A stretch of DNA of 64,000 nucleotides, from contig JANTQA010000060.1 in assembly GCA_027625915.1 (NCBI GenBank), forward strand, positions 5,146,001 to 5,210,000. The letters run 5' to 3'. Below are positions 11,549 to 22,032 of this stretch, piece after piece (position 1 is the first letter of the stretch; every line of letters begins with the position of its first letter). The notes below the pieces were generated by a model that was given only the letters and a program-made list of their open reading frames with translations, searched no databases and had not been told where the DNA came from. The DNA comes from Anaeramoeba flamelloides. Taxonomy: Eukaryota; Metamonada; Anaeramoebidae. Both the position numbers and the translations under genes were made by a program.

Positions 11549-11852
11549 TAATTTGGAAGAAATTCCAGTTCACAAATTTATTTTAGAATCACGAAGTGGG
11601 CTGTTTAGAGAATTATTCGAAACAATTAAAGAAGATATGAAAAAAATTCAAGACTATTCCCAAAAAACTATTGAGACTATTGAAAAATTAGTATATTTCT
11701 TTTATATTGATGATATTGAATTAACAGCAGACGACGATCCTCAATTGATAGTTGAAGAATTAGAAGACGCAGTCGAATATTATCAAATGGGAAAGATGTG
11801 CAACCTTCCTATTGTTATTAAAAAAATTAAAAAGCAATTCGACCTGGACTAA
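3907..11852 (+). CDS. RCC1-repeat / BTB-domain protein, 3 exons with one 6-kb intron
   Basis: Exons are 3907-4520, 4652-4962 and 11047-11852; together they give 576 aa. Residues 1-330 form RCC1 beta-propeller repeats (FACGYNKHNQL, YAIGTNDQYQQLG, FFWGRNDKGQLG, FSFGGNYFGQTGSG). Residues about 345-430 are a degenerate BTB-like region. Residues 445-576 contain a second BTB with the motif IPVHKFILESRSGLFREL, preceded by an acidic Glu/Asp run encoded by tandem GACGAG codons (11515-11550). Both junctions keep frame and complete RCC1 motifs: AA/A gives Lys of NDKGQLG, and G/GT gives Gly of NYFGQTG. RCC1 propellers often bind GTPases or chromatin, and BTB domains often bind cullin-3 or dimerise; which applies here is not shown. 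The 591-aa gene at 61955-63883 is a paralogue of nearly equal length, which supports completeness. Confidence 0.85.
5225..5470 (+). repeat. Short dispersed repeat with inverted ends (copy 1)
   Basis: The segment matches 42060-42305 in the same order (CTGTTAATTGCAAAATAAA, CAAAATTTTCATTC, GGAAATTAATAATTT, GAATGAAAATTTTGTT). The left part carries CAAAATTTTCATTCTGC and the right carries its near-complement GCCGAATGAAAATTTTG, so it is a foldback of about 250 bp. A right-end fragment also occurs at 9620-9680. It is non-coding, probably a MITE. Confidence 0.6.
5481..5976. mobile_element. 496-bp inverted-repeat DNA element with palindromic core (copy 2)
   Basis: This is the reverse-oriented partner of 2866-3368. 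Its ends are TTAAGGATTATTCGAATT and AATTCGAATAGTCCTTAA. The core palindrome (5670-5765) has arms starting GGAAAATGTCACCCCAC that pair with the complement near 5735-5762. Flanking blocks such as AAGGCAAAACTAAAAAG (complement strand) match copy 1. Any reading frames crossing it are by-products of the palindrome. Confidence 0.75.
7600..8700 (+). pseudogene. Broken LINE, C-terminal part of a non-LTR retrotransposon (copy 1)
   Basis: Two open stretches, 7620-8087 and 8366-8683, have LINE-like content. The first has the post-RT region with LLYGLEIFDF and LIYKTEAKIDLAR. The second has a zinc-binding knuckle of the type seen at LINE C termini (CQLCKINKD...HFLWNCPAY) followed by FLNSNLGIRANK and an A-rich tail. 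The N-terminal endonuclease and most of the RT are absent, and a foldback module (8189-8280) sits between the two stretches. Related relics occur at 8945, 29400, 34085 and 46380. Confidence 0.75.
8189..8280. repeat. Foldback module, family 1
   Basis: Arms of roughly 45 bases form a near-perfect hairpin: GTCGTGTCTAGGTTTTTTT, then AGAAATAAACCGAAAATTT, a short turn, then the complement ending AAAAACCTAACGAC. The outer GTCGT...ACGAC also pairs. Other family 1 modules lie at 9470, 10627, 12684, 38658 and 44141. Confidence 0.8.
8769..8960. repeat. Cluster of foldback modules (families 2, 1 and 3, partly eroded)
   Basis: Bases 8769-8798 match the right arm of family 2 (AAACAGAAAACTCAAGAAAA). Bases 8797-8880 are a family 1 hairpin ending AAACTAACGGCG. 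Bases 8915-8960 match the right half of family 3 (GATTTTACTCAATTCTTTTG) and end CCTAACTGC. The order resembles the better-preserved clusters at 10560 and 38650. Confidence 0.6.
8945..9600 (+). pseudogene. Second, more decayed tandem copy of the LINE 3' part, with an insertion
   Basis: From CAAAAAACATTTAAAATGG onward this repeats 8282-8700 block for block (ATTCTTATTTTATGAACAA, AAATCACAA, GATTTAGA, TCAGCCTATAATAATAATCG, TTAATTTAGGAATTAGGG). The copy is interrupted at 9341-9552 by a foldback cluster and then resumes with GAGAAATTAAAAACTCCACC, matching 8659-8684. It has no open frame of useful length. Confidence 0.7.
9341..9552. mobile_element. Composite foldback cluster (linker + family 3 + linker + family 1)
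   Basis: The order is linker AAGTGCCGTAGAGTGCCTAG, family 3 hairpin (9376-9452: CTTTTTCAGAATTCAAAAG ... GAATTCTGGAAAACC), the same linker again, then family 1 hairpin (9470-9552). The sequence on each side is contiguous LINE in the neighbouring copy at 8650-8660, so the whole 212-bp block looks like an insertion. It carries no gene. Confidence 0.75.
9990..10500 (+). repeat. Dispersed repeat, about 0.5 kb (copy 1)
   Basis: It aligns with 48250-48735 in the same orientation through shared blocks (AAATATC.ATTATTTTTTAT, ATAGTTG.TAT, AATTGAAGATCAAA / AATTAAAGATCAAA, TTTCTCTAC, GAATAACAC, TTTTACCAGGTGACT / TTTCCCATGTGACT, AAATAAATTTTTT). It has no coding content. The second copy is intergenic. Confidence 0.65.
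10560..10815. mobile_element. Nested foldback cluster: family 1 inserted inside family 2, then part of family 3
   Basis: Family 2 arms lie at 10583-10626 (GTTAAGTTTTCTCGAGTTTT...) and 10727-10764 (CAAATAAAACAGAAAACATC...). Between them, exactly in the family 2 loop, is a complete family 1 hairpin (10627-10726, CGTTAGG...CCTAGAACA). An uninterrupted family 2 unit at 44219-44309 shows the empty loop. Bases 10765-10815 match the left half of family 3. Confidence 0.75.
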
Positions 11853-12399
11853 TGTTTATGTATTTTAACATTTACACTAGCACCATGCATTATTAACATT
11901 GACACTTTTGTCCGATTTTTTAAAAAATTACTTTTCTTATACCACAAGCAGAAATTACCAATAACACACTTCTTTGGATATTTGATTTATTGTGATATTA
12001 AATATCACTTTCTAGCTCATTAAACCAACAAATTTTCTCATTTTTTTAAAAATAGATTTTCACTCAATAAATAAATTAAATCTGAAATGTGTTTAAATAA
12101 TATATCACTTTAAATTTTGATTTTTTTTTTTTGTAATAAATTTTATTTTTAAATTAAAGAATATTTTAAAAAGATTTAATTAATAAGCTGAATTAATCAA
12201 ATTTTAAAATATCCTTAGCACACCTTCAACAGTTAAGAGAATAACAATAATTGACATTTCTTAAATTTGTGAATATTTCATTTTTTTAATTATATTATCA
12301 TTTATTTATTAGGTATTGTTATGAAAAATAGTTATTACACACATCATCGAATTCTTATTTTGAGAGTTCCGAAGCCAAATTGGAAATAATTACAGAAAA

Positions 12400-12672
12400 T
12401 GATTGATTTATTTAACTTTAAAGGGGAGATAACTTTCTATTTCTCTCAATTAGAGAAATAAAAAAAATAATTTAACTTAAGGTAATAAAGAAAAAATAAT
12501 AAAAATAAAGTGAAAATAAAAAATCTTTAAAATAGTAAAAAATATATAAATTCAGGCACCCAGTACCCCCACTCTGAGAGTCGTGGAATACCAATTATTA
12601 ATCACGGAATGTGGAATTTTTATCTATAATTGATAATCTTTCTATCGGGTTTTTGTTCCTCCTGTGTATTCA
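12400..12672 (-). repeat. Inverted copy of the repeat at 36473-36760
   Basis: Read on the minus strand it matches 36473-36605 closely (CCTGAA..ACAGGAGGA, GATAGAAAGATTATCA, AAAAATTCCACA, TTGGTATTCCA.GACTCT, AGTGG), then more loosely to CTTAATTACCTTAAGTT. The segment is less AT-rich than its surroundings and contains a small palindrome (GACTCT...AGAGTC). It may be a conserved piece of a larger element; I see no intact frame. Confidence 0.65.
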
Positions 12673-12860
12673 GGATAAGTATCGTTAAGTGCCTAGCTTT
12701 TTTTTAATTTAAGAAATTAAAAGAAAATTTTTGAAATTTTGTTTTTATTTCTCAAATTAAAAAAAAAAGCTAACGGCGGCTTTCCAGAGTTAGAAAAAAA
12801 TTAGTAAAATCAAGGATTTTACTCAATTCTTTCAAATCCTAGAAAACCTAACGCCAGTGG
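12670..12860. repeat. Tandem foldback modules, family 1 then family 3
   Basis: It begins with linker-like ATCGTTAAGTGCCTAGC. Family 1 (12684-12777) runs from CTAGCTTTTTTTTAATTT to AAAAAAAGCTAACGGC. Family 3 (12776-12856) runs from GGCTTTCCAGAG through GATTTTACTCAATTC to AGAAAACCTAACGCC. The two hairpins abut. Confidence 0.75.
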
Positions 12861-13029
12861 ATAGTTTCTATTTGGTCATGAAAATGATAAATTAGTTTTT
12901 TATATATATTTTAATTATTTTTCTTCTTCTCTTTTTTTTATTTGATGATTTTTCTTTAATTACTCCTTTCTATAAATAAATAATAAATAAATAAAAAAAA
13001 TAAAATAGAACAATAAAAAAAAAAAAAAG

Positions 13030-13640
13030 AATGAATTTTTTTTTCAGCCTTATTTATTAATGCCTAATAGTCGTTAGAAACAAATCAACATGTGATTTAA
13101 AATCGATCTCAACAATTCAATTATCAAAAAAGAGGAATTTTTTCGAAAAAAAATAATAGAAAAACCCAATTTAAAATTCTTTAATCGTGAATTATAATTT
13201 TGAAAATAAGTGAGTCAACTCAGAAGCGTTGTTCATGACTCTTTTTCGAGATCGAGAAGATTTTTTTTTTATTTTTTTTAAATGACTTATTTTTAGAAGA
13301 AGAATATTACAAAATCATTACCTTTTAAAATAAAGAGAGGTAAATTAAGTAACTATAAAACAGAATGAATTGGATTAAATCGATTATACTTCTAAAACAA
13401 TTTATTTTCAAATTATAGAAATTTAACCATTTGTGAATATAAAACAAAAAAAATATTACACAAGAAAAATCGAACTTTATTTTATTGTATTTTTGTTTTT
13501 TCAAAATAATTCAGAGTTTTGGTTTAAAAGAATAACCTGTTCTTTTTTTATATTTCATTGTAAAATATTTATTGTAACAAATCTAATTATAGACTAAGTT
13601 TTCAGGTAAATTTAGTGAAATTGTTGACAAAAACGTTCTT
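13030..13640 (-). repeat. Dispersed repeat A (copy outside genes)
   Basis: It aligns in the same plus-strand direction with 54620-55260 and inversely with 41465-42035. Shared blocks include AAACAAATCA.CATGTGAT, AAAAAAGAGG, GTTGTTC, GAGAT.GAGAAGATTTTTT, GACTTATTTTTA / GAGTTATTTTTA, ATTACAAAATCATT, AATCGATT and TATTTTTGT. The other two copies lie inside giant introns. Confidence 0.65.
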
Positions 13641-14607
13641 GAAAGTGTTCATAATCTCAGTTAAAAGTACAAACTGAGATTTTCTTTTAGAAAAAAATGA
13701 TAAATTTTAACAATTTTCAATTTCTTATATCACCAAAATTTGATTTTAAAATTTCATAATTTCCATTTTAAATATGTAAACACAAAACAATTCCTCAATC
13801 CATTCAAAAGAATTTTTACAGTTACTTTTAAAAGTTTGAAATGTTTTATAAATTGAGCAGGTTCTTGAAAAAACTCGTTCAAAATTATATTTTTCTTAAA
13901 ATTTTTCATACAAAAATCTATTTGGCAATTCTTTTGTTTGTATTGATTTTTGCTTTGAAATGAACAATTTTTCAGCAAATTTCTTCATAATTGAAATTTC
14001 TTTTTTAGAATAGAAGGTAAAATAACACAAGAGGAAAGTACCATCCATTACTTATACGCAGTCGTTAATTACGATTCTACAAAAAGAAATTGATTTAAAT
14101 ACCTATAAAAAACTCTAATAGTTTGTAGACAAAAATAAATTAACATATATTAAAATAAAACCCTTTTATTGTTGAGTTTAGAACGTTTGTATAGATTATA
14201 AAGTAAATATTTTATTCAATTTGTCTAATAAAAAGCTACCAAATAAATAAATTAAGATCTTGAACTTCTTCCTTTTTCTATTACTTGAAAACTCTTGTAA
14301 AAAAAGAAATCAATGAAGTGAAAATGAACGAGTAAAGTTTTTCCCATTTATTATCCAAATCCTAGTAAATTAATTAAAAATAAAGTAGGTATCAATGTGG
14401 CAGTATTACTTTCAATTTCTTAGTGTTCCAATGCTCTTTACTAAAGTATTTATAATAAAAACTTTTTTTTCAACAAATAATTTAATTTAATCTTGTTGAT
14501 AAAAGATGGTATTTACTGATTACAAAAATATCAGGACAGTATTTGTAATCTATTGTAAAATTGGTTTTTTTACTTATATCCTTCAAAACTAAATTAATTC
14601 TCTCATA

Positions 14608-15377
14608 ATGTTTACAAAATTTATTTCCCAAAAAATGAAATTATTTTTTGTTGATTTTCTTCGAGTAACATTTTTTGAAATGAACAACCAACAAAAAATT
14701 CTCGACAAATTTAGTAGCTTTGAAATTTTGATTGAAGATCTCAAAATTAATGAAATTGTCTTTGTTGATGAGCGACTACAAAGCCAATGGAGCAATAAGC
14801 CATCCAAAAAAGAAAAAGTAAAAGCAACAATTTTTTTTCTTATTGTTTATTACAAAGAAATAATACTAAACAAAAATCTTCTTCTTCATGAAATAGAAAA
14901 AAACCTTTTCTTGGTTTTTCAAGTGTGTTAAAATCTTTATCGAAAACTACGAAGCATGGAACCTCGAACCAAAACAAAATAAAGAAACCTTTCAAGAAAT
15001 TTTTGATCTTACAAATATTTCTGAAAAAACGATCCTGTCTACCCTTATTCAGATTGTAATTCAGTTTTTAGAAAAATACCTCTCGTTATCTTTTCTGGGT
15101 AAAACTATCTTTTTCTTTTTGTAAAAAAACAATAAACACGACTTTCGCTTCCTTTAAAAATTCATTAACTAAATTTAAATACTTCACTTCTTTCTTCCTT
15201 ACCAAAGAAGGCGATTTTTGCAATCTTGGGATCCTTCTTAACTTAATATTCGATTTCCTATTGATACTTTCAAGATCATTTTTAACACAACAAATCTTAC
15301 TTTCTTTTGGGTTTTTCCAATTTCTTTACGATCTTGGCGATACAATATGCAAACACTCACAAGAAGTTTTCACAAAA
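14608..15377 (+). CDS. Three spliced exons of an unrecognised gene (possible 5' end of the BEACH gene)
   Basis: Exons 14608-14817, 14924-15098 and 15211-15377 join in frame to 184 aa, with introns of 106 and 112 bp (donors GTAAAAGC and GTAAAACT, acceptors TTCAAG and AAGAAG). The ATG follows an in-frame TAA. The protein starts MFTKFISQKMKLFF and continues with mixed helical sequence (NKETFQEIFDLTNISEK, GILLNLIFDFLLILSRSF, GFFQFLYDLGDTICKHS). GT at 15378 (GTATGTTC) suggests a further intron. A possible next exon begins after TATTCCAG at 15528, but two frames compete there, so the 3' end is unresolved. I recognise no family. The downstream BEACH gene is open 5' of its first ATG and has an acceptor-like TTTTTTAG, so these exons may be its start across an intron of up to 4 kb. 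That link is inference. Confidence 0.5.
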
Positions 15378-15984
15378 GTATGTTCTCTTTTTTGTTTTTT
15401 ATTTTGACCTTTACCATTCTGCTATGATTCTTTTTTTCTTTTCTTTTTTTTTTTCTTTTTTTGGTTAATGAATTACTGCAACAAACAAAAACCATTTGAA
15501 AGCTACCTGGAGTTAATTTTTATTCCAGTACCAGAATTTGTTCAGGAAATGGTACTCAAAAAGAAACTTTTGTCATTTGACAAAAAGTCAAATTTCATCT
15601 TTCTTCTTTCTTGAATTATTCAATTATTTTGAAAGTTCTCTTCCTTCAAACAAGATTCTAAAATGTGATTTTCATTTCTTTGAATGAACCGTACAAATAA
15701 CTTAGAGAGTAAAGGAATTATCAAGAGATTCTTGGTCTTTGAATTTTTAATTGGAAACAAATTTTCACTTTTCTTTCATCTTTGCTTATGTAACAAGAAA
15801 TTTTCAGGTAGTCAATTGAAATTAGATGGGCTATATTTTCTAAAAGTGTTTGGTTCCTTTTTATTGTCTATTTTGGTTTAACTAACAATTTTCAAAGCTC
15901 ATAATCTTTAAGAGATAAAAAAGAGAAGGAGATAAAATTTGATCCCATTTAAATTCCAAATGTCAGTAATTAAGGAACAAGTAA

Positions 15985-17440
15985 CTCTTATTTATTTTTT
16001 TTCCCAATCGTAATAGAGTAATTATTTTCACAAAGGATACAATTAAACCCGATATGTAAGTTCATTTATCAACTTTAGAGAAATGAGTTATCATTTTTAA
16101 AAGAGTTCATTTTTTCCAATTAAATTTTCCATAAAAAGATTTTATCTTTTTTTGTTGGGATTTTTGGATCAAATTAGAAAAGAAAAAATATGCAAAAAAT
16201 TATTTAATTTTGAAGCAAATCTCACTTTTATTAATTTATGAGAGTCTGTATGAGCAAATAACCTTGAACTTTTAATCTTATTTTAAATCCCTATTCCCAT
16301 TATAAAATCAAAAAATGTCCATTTTTTTTTGTCCTTTTTTTTCAATCTCCTTTTTCAAAAACCCCATGAACAAAAGGTAACCTGAAATGTAAAAATGATT
16401 ACATACAAACCTAGCCAAATACTTGGTTCAAAACTATAACTTAAAGATATTCCAAAAAAGTAAATTTAAAAAAAATGACAAAAAAAATGGCCATTTTTTG
16501 CTTTTATACTAGGAATAGCGCTGTAAAAATACATTAAAAATTAATGAAATATTGAGTCCTTGTAGATCTATAATAATTGATCATTTATTTTATTTACAAA
16601 TATTTATTAAATTTCTTGAAATTTAAAAGATTAGGCAATTTTCTTTTTTAAATATCCATAGTATCAACAAGGGAACTGTTAGTATTAAAATTAGTTATTT
16701 GATAATATCTATTATATTATTTAGAATTATTCATTTGAATTGGTTTTATTTGTTTGAAAATCTTTAAAAAAAATGAGAAATAATGGTAAAGTCAATTTAT
16801 ACCTTTAATCTTTGAGTTGTTGTTGATTCACTGAAAAAAAATTAAGAATGGGTTATTAATAAATGATTATAAATAATCAAATTAAAAAGTATTTCTGTGG
16901 ATTATAAGTTGAATTTTCCAGGTTTTAAAAAAGTATTTTGGGAGAATTTTTAATTTGATTGTTTGATTTTTTTTCTTGTTTTTTTTTGTGCAATCAATTG
17001 AAAAAATTTTTTTCAACTATTCTTTGAATCAAAAATTTTTATTTTTTTCAAGTGTAAAATAATTATTGTAATTGTTTTGAAATTAAGTAGATTTTTTATA
17101 TTGAGTTAATTCTCAAACTTAAAGGTTTAATTTTGCAAAGTCTATCTTTGTACACTTCCTTTACAGAACAAATTTGAATTTCTTTCTTCTTCAACTGAAA
17201 TATTTTTTTTTGAAACAATTTTGAAAATATGTTTGAATTTTGAACTTTTTCTAAAATGAAAAAAATAGATCAGACTTTTAAGAACAATAATTCAATTTCT
17301 GAAAATAGCTTTAAAAGTAAGTCTGCTTTTGTAGTAATCAGGTTTTTACTTTGTTTTTCAATTTCAAGATGTGGTAAAATTTTTTTGAATTTGCTATTAT
17401 ATTTACTTGAAGATTTTTTTTAGTTAAATATTTCCTTAAT
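15985..17440 (+). repeat. Large diverged dispersed repeat (copy 1)
   Basis: Scattered but colinear blocks match 35276-37030: AGTAACTCTTATTT, TTTATCAACTTTAGAGA, AGTTGAATTTTC.AG.TTTT, and TTGTTTTTCAATTTCAAGAT at the end. Lengths between blocks differ by up to a few hundred bases, so the copies are old or rearranged. There is no coding content. Confidence 0.5.
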
Positions 17441-18189
17441 TGATAATTTTGCAAATCAAACAAAAATAACTCCCACAGATGAAAAGAAAAAAGAGGCATT
17501 CCTTTTCATCAAAACAAAACCAACTACTTGAATAATACTCATTTTGAAAAAAATGAAAATTATTTAAAAGACAATATGGCTTAGACCTGGTGATACTGCA
17601 CTTGTTTATTTGAACTTATAATCAATGAAATATACCTTAAAATGATTTTTATTAGATATTGATCTCGAAATTGGTTAAATTAACCAGCAATTATGAATAA
17701 TAAATGCTTATTATTTTTCTTTTGAAAAGATTCAAGAAAGATAATCAAAATAAATTTTTTTCTAAATTAAATAACTTTATAAACTTTGAATTTTCAATTT
17801 AGAACAGAGTAAAAATTGAGCACCCATCCAAAAATAAAAACAATGATTCCATCATCTTTTAAATAACCCCAAAGAGCAACCGAAACTAAAAAAACTGAAA
17901 TTGTCTTTGATTTTGGTTCTAATCATTGCTTCAAAAAAAAAAGTAAATTTCAAATTTTATTAATTAAATTATTTCGATTTTAATTGGTTGTGGATAAATA
18001 GAGACTTGTTCTTTCTTTAATTCAATTATTCCTTATCTGATTAAAATTTACCATCCCTAATTTTCAAAATATTGGAAAGTTCGAATTCTGCTATGGGGGT
18101 GTGAAAAAGATTGATATCTCCAAGAAGGGGTGTAGGGTTACGATGATCTTTTTATCCTCATTGTAAAAATTTAAATACAAGAGGATTTG

Positions 18190-19330
18190 TTGATATCTTT
18201 GTTAAGTCGTGATAAAGTTTCAAAAATCACGATTATTGCTATCAAATCGCGATATTGCATAAAATCGCGATAATTAATAATATTGCGGCTATTCACAAAT
18301 CGAAGAAATCTAAAAAATCACGAGAATTGTCTAAAAATCATGATAAATGTCAAAATATAGTGATTAAAAATTAAATCACGATATAATAGCTGATGTTGGT
18401 TTTAGGATTATTCAACAATACTTTTAAAAAGAAAAATTTATGTTTGATCAAAAAACTGATCCTTTAAAAAAAAATTATTCTTTTAAAAAACAACAAAAAA
18501 AGATACCTGATTCAATTAAGAATCAGATCAGGATTTTCATTAAATTGTATTTTATTTTGATTTGGTTGTCATATCGATCGATCCTTTAGATCAACAAACG
18601 TAATAAAAAAGGCAAATAAATATTTTCTCAGTTAATCGTAGTGTTATATTGAGTTGAATAAAAAGAGTTTCTAAAACAACCAACTCTTCAAGCTTTCTTT
18701 AATGAATGTGTTCTTGGGTTAAAACATTTTCAATATTCTCAGAGAGTTTAAAAGTATTTTTTGATCGATCACCAATAAGAAAGAAAATTACTCTTTCTTC
18801 TTTTTGGTTATTTAAATTGTAAAGGTAATAACCCCATTTTAAAAAAGCACACCTCTTATATATTCAAGTGTATTGTTGAAATGGGTAATTATTTGTTTGA
18901 TCATAAAATTCACTGGATATTTTATACTTTTGTAAAAAAAAAAAATGAAAAGAATCAAATTTTTTTTCCACTACAAACAATCTCATCCCCTTTACTAAAG
19001 TTTTATGTCTTTCAAACATTTCGGATATCTAGTAGACACTTTACAACCCTTTTCAAACATTTTCTGAATTTTTTCAAGTGTGGAAAGGCGTTGTAAAAGT
19101 CTCTTTGTTTTGTAAAATTTATGGTATTTTTTGTTAAGTGATTTCAAAACAATAATTTTCAATGATTTATCGCGATTTTTATTTTTGTGATAATTTTTCA
19201 TTTTATCGGGATAATGTGGATTATTGCGATTTTATGATTTTTCGGAATACAGTAGGACTAACCGCCATTTTTTGCAGATTATCGCGAATTTAGTGCTAAT
19301 ATTGTGATAATATATATTATCATCAAAACC
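18190..19330. mobile_element. Element with inverted subterminal ATCGCGAT-type motifs
   Basis: Within an almost G/C-free background, 18200-18390 holds repeated AAATCGCGATA, AAATCACGA and AAATCGTGAT-like words, and 19160-19330 holds the same words in the opposite orientation (TTATCGCGATTTTT, ATTGCGATTTTATG, GATTATCGCGAATTT). Such inverted clusters of a short palindromic word near both ends are typical of transposase-binding sites in non-autonomous DNA transposons. The interior shows no transposase. The exact tips and any target duplication were not found. Confidence 0.5.
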
Positions 19331-19722
19331 TCTATTGAATAGCAGTGAATTTTCAAAAATTTTCAAAAAAGGAAAAAGTCTCAAAATACATGATCATTAG
19401 TAAACTCAATGAGAGCATAAAAGAATTAATTTTTCCGAGTTCTGTGTTATCTCTATTAACAGAGATAATACAATAAATACCCACTTATAGATTTTAGATA
19501 AAAGGATATCATAAAGGTTGATGTAATTATGAAAAAAATTAAAGAAATTTTCAAAAAAATATAAAATAAATCATTTTTTCCCATAAATTTTCTGAATTAA
19601 TTTTTATTTTCTAATAATTATCTTAATAGTTTAATTTTTTAGAGAAAGAAAATTCTCAAAATAATAAAGGTGAAGAAGCTTACAGTTTAATAATTATTGA
19701 AGAATTACTTTTACAATGGTCA

Positions 19723-21903
19723 ATGATTTTAAAACAATTTTTAAAAAATAAAAAGTTAATTAAAAATTTAAAAAAGATCGCAAATAGGAAAAACCCAAGA
19801 AGAAAAGAAGAAAATAAGAAAAATAAAGAAAAAGAAAAAGAAAAAGCAAAAGAAAAAGTGACAGGAAAAGGAAAAGGAAAGGAAAAAGAAAAAGAAAAAT
19901 ACAAAGAAATAACGAGGATACGAGAATGTAGGAATTTATTAATTTATGATTTTGGAAATATGACTTCTAAATTAATTAAAATAATTTATAATTATAAACT
20001 ATGTAATAAAATTACAAAAGGACTAAAAGATATTTCTGAAATTTTATTTAATAATTTAATTTCTTTAACTGGTATGAATGTATTATCAAATGAATTAATA
20101 AAATCAATAATATTATTAATTAAAGAAATTTTAAAAAATAGAAATCAAATATTGGATAATGTAAAAAAACAAAATGAAATTCCAGAGTATTTTTATGAAA
20201 ATGAAATCAACAAATTGAATTTTTTTGGAAACAAAAAAAAAAAATCAATTTTAATGTCTAAAAATATTTTAAATAAATCCCAGTTAAATAATTATTATTT
20301 TGATCTTCTTATTAGTTTATTAATTTTAATTCAGCTAATAATTTCAATAAGTCCAACTTTTGAAGTTGAATTTATTAAAAATGATTTTCAAAATTTGATC
20401 AAAAATGTTATTTGTTGGATTTATATTACTTTTAATCCCCAATCTATTTCTAATCATTATAATAAAAAAATTAAAAACAATAATAGTTTTTTAATGAATA
20501 ACAATAACAATAACAATAACAATGACAATGACAATAACAATAACAATAATAACAATAATAATAATAATAATAATAATAAATGTAATAGTAGTAGTATTAA
20601 TATTGATAACAATACCAAATCCAATAATATTAATAACAACAACAAAAACATTGAAAATGATAATAATAATAAAATAAAATTATTTCAATTTCAAACAAAT
20701 TTTGAAAAAATATTTGATTATTTTAATCAATTAAACAATCAAATTCCAATCGAAGAAATAACCTTACCCCAAAATAAATTAAATCAACAAGAATTATTTG
20801 AAAAATCAAGGTTAAACATAAAAAAATTTCAATTAAACCAATATTTCGAAAAAATAAATCACAATAACCAAAACAAACCAATTGAATTAAATTATAAATT
20901 ATTATATTTTTTTCAAACATTATCAGCCATTTATGATCAAAGTTTTCAAAATATTCAAATTTATTATCAAAATGTTATTCAAAATATTAACAAGGGAAGC
21001 AATAAGGAGAAAAATAATGAAAAATCAATTCAAAATGAGATTTATTTAAAATATTTATTTTCAGAAATTTTAAATTTATTAATAAATTTTTTTAATAACA
21101 ATAACGAAATTAATAATAAAATTGAAATAACTGTATTGAGCTGCGATTTTCAATTACAAATTAACATTTTAAGTTTTCTTTTTGAAAAGATAATTTATTC
21201 AGAAATTCAATCAAACAAAAATCTATATCTATTTAATTTTTTTCAAAAAAAAATGTTTATTAAAAATTTTTTAACCAAATATTATTGTTGTCATTTGAAT
21301 GAATATTTTTTAACTCGAAACACAAATAAAAAAATAAACAACCCAAAATTGCTTTTGGTCAAATGCCAAAATTTAATCTTTAATTTTTTAATTGGGTATA
21401 ATTATTTAGAATTTGGCAATAGATGTGAATCAAATGAATTAATCTTTAAGCAATTAAAAGAAATCATAATTCTAAATTTTCAAAAATATAAAATAATTCA
21501 AAAAATATTTAAAATTTTAACTTGCTTTTTGGGTACTCAATTTGAACAAACAATAAAATATTTAAAAGCGAATAATTATTTCCATTTATTATCAAATTGT
21601 ATTTTAAATTATTTGCAAAATCTTAAATTGATAACTAAAGAAAATGAAAAAAATGAAATTATTAATTGTATAAAATCTTATTTTGTATTTTGTCAATTTT
21701 ATTTTCAATACAAGATTATTTTTGAAACTATTACAATTAAAAAAAATATATGGAAATTCCAAATTTTTTTACTATATTTACAACAACCATTTTTACAAAA
21801 AATTTCAATTCAACAAATTATTCATTTTTTATTGATAAAACCAACAAAAAAAAATAACAATTATTCGTTGAATATTATATTAAAGTATATTGAAAAAATT
21901 ATC

Positions 21904-21941
<38 letters not shown>

Positions 21942-21993
21942 ATTGGGAGCTAACAATAACAATAACAGTGGCAACAGTAACAGCATCAGCAGT

Positions 21994-22032
<39 letters not shown>

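Larger units (their letters stand above)
11853..14607. other. Intergenic DNA with repeats
   Basis: Downstream of the RCC1/BTB stop there is no supported gene. Bases 12400-12672 are an inverted copy of 36473-36760, 12670-12860 a foldback cluster, and 13030-13640 a dispersed repeat. Bases 11880-12400 and 13640-14600 show only AT-rich sequence with poly-A and poly-T runs. Confidence 0.6.
15378..19722. other. DNA between the 14.6-kb exons and the BEACH reading frame
   Basis: Bases 15378-15900 may hold one or two more exons of the upstream gene but cannot be resolved by eye. Bases 15985-17440 are a diverged repeat shared with 35276-37030. Bases 18190-19330 are an element with repeated ATCGCGAT motifs. 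Bases 19644-19722 read in frame into the BEACH protein without a Met or stop (EKENSQNNKGEEAYSL...), preceded by TTTTTTAG, so they are probably coding. Confidence 0.5.

Noticed and set aside
18075-18140. tRNA-like GTTCGAATTC with a G-rich stretch nearby
   Set aside because: No cloverleaf stems or A-box could be drawn around it. No tRNA or rRNA gene was found anywhere by eye.
18881-19096. Possible 71-aa gene
   Set aside because: It lies inside the CGCGAT-bounded element, overlaps an equally long frame on the other strand, and has no recognisable domain.
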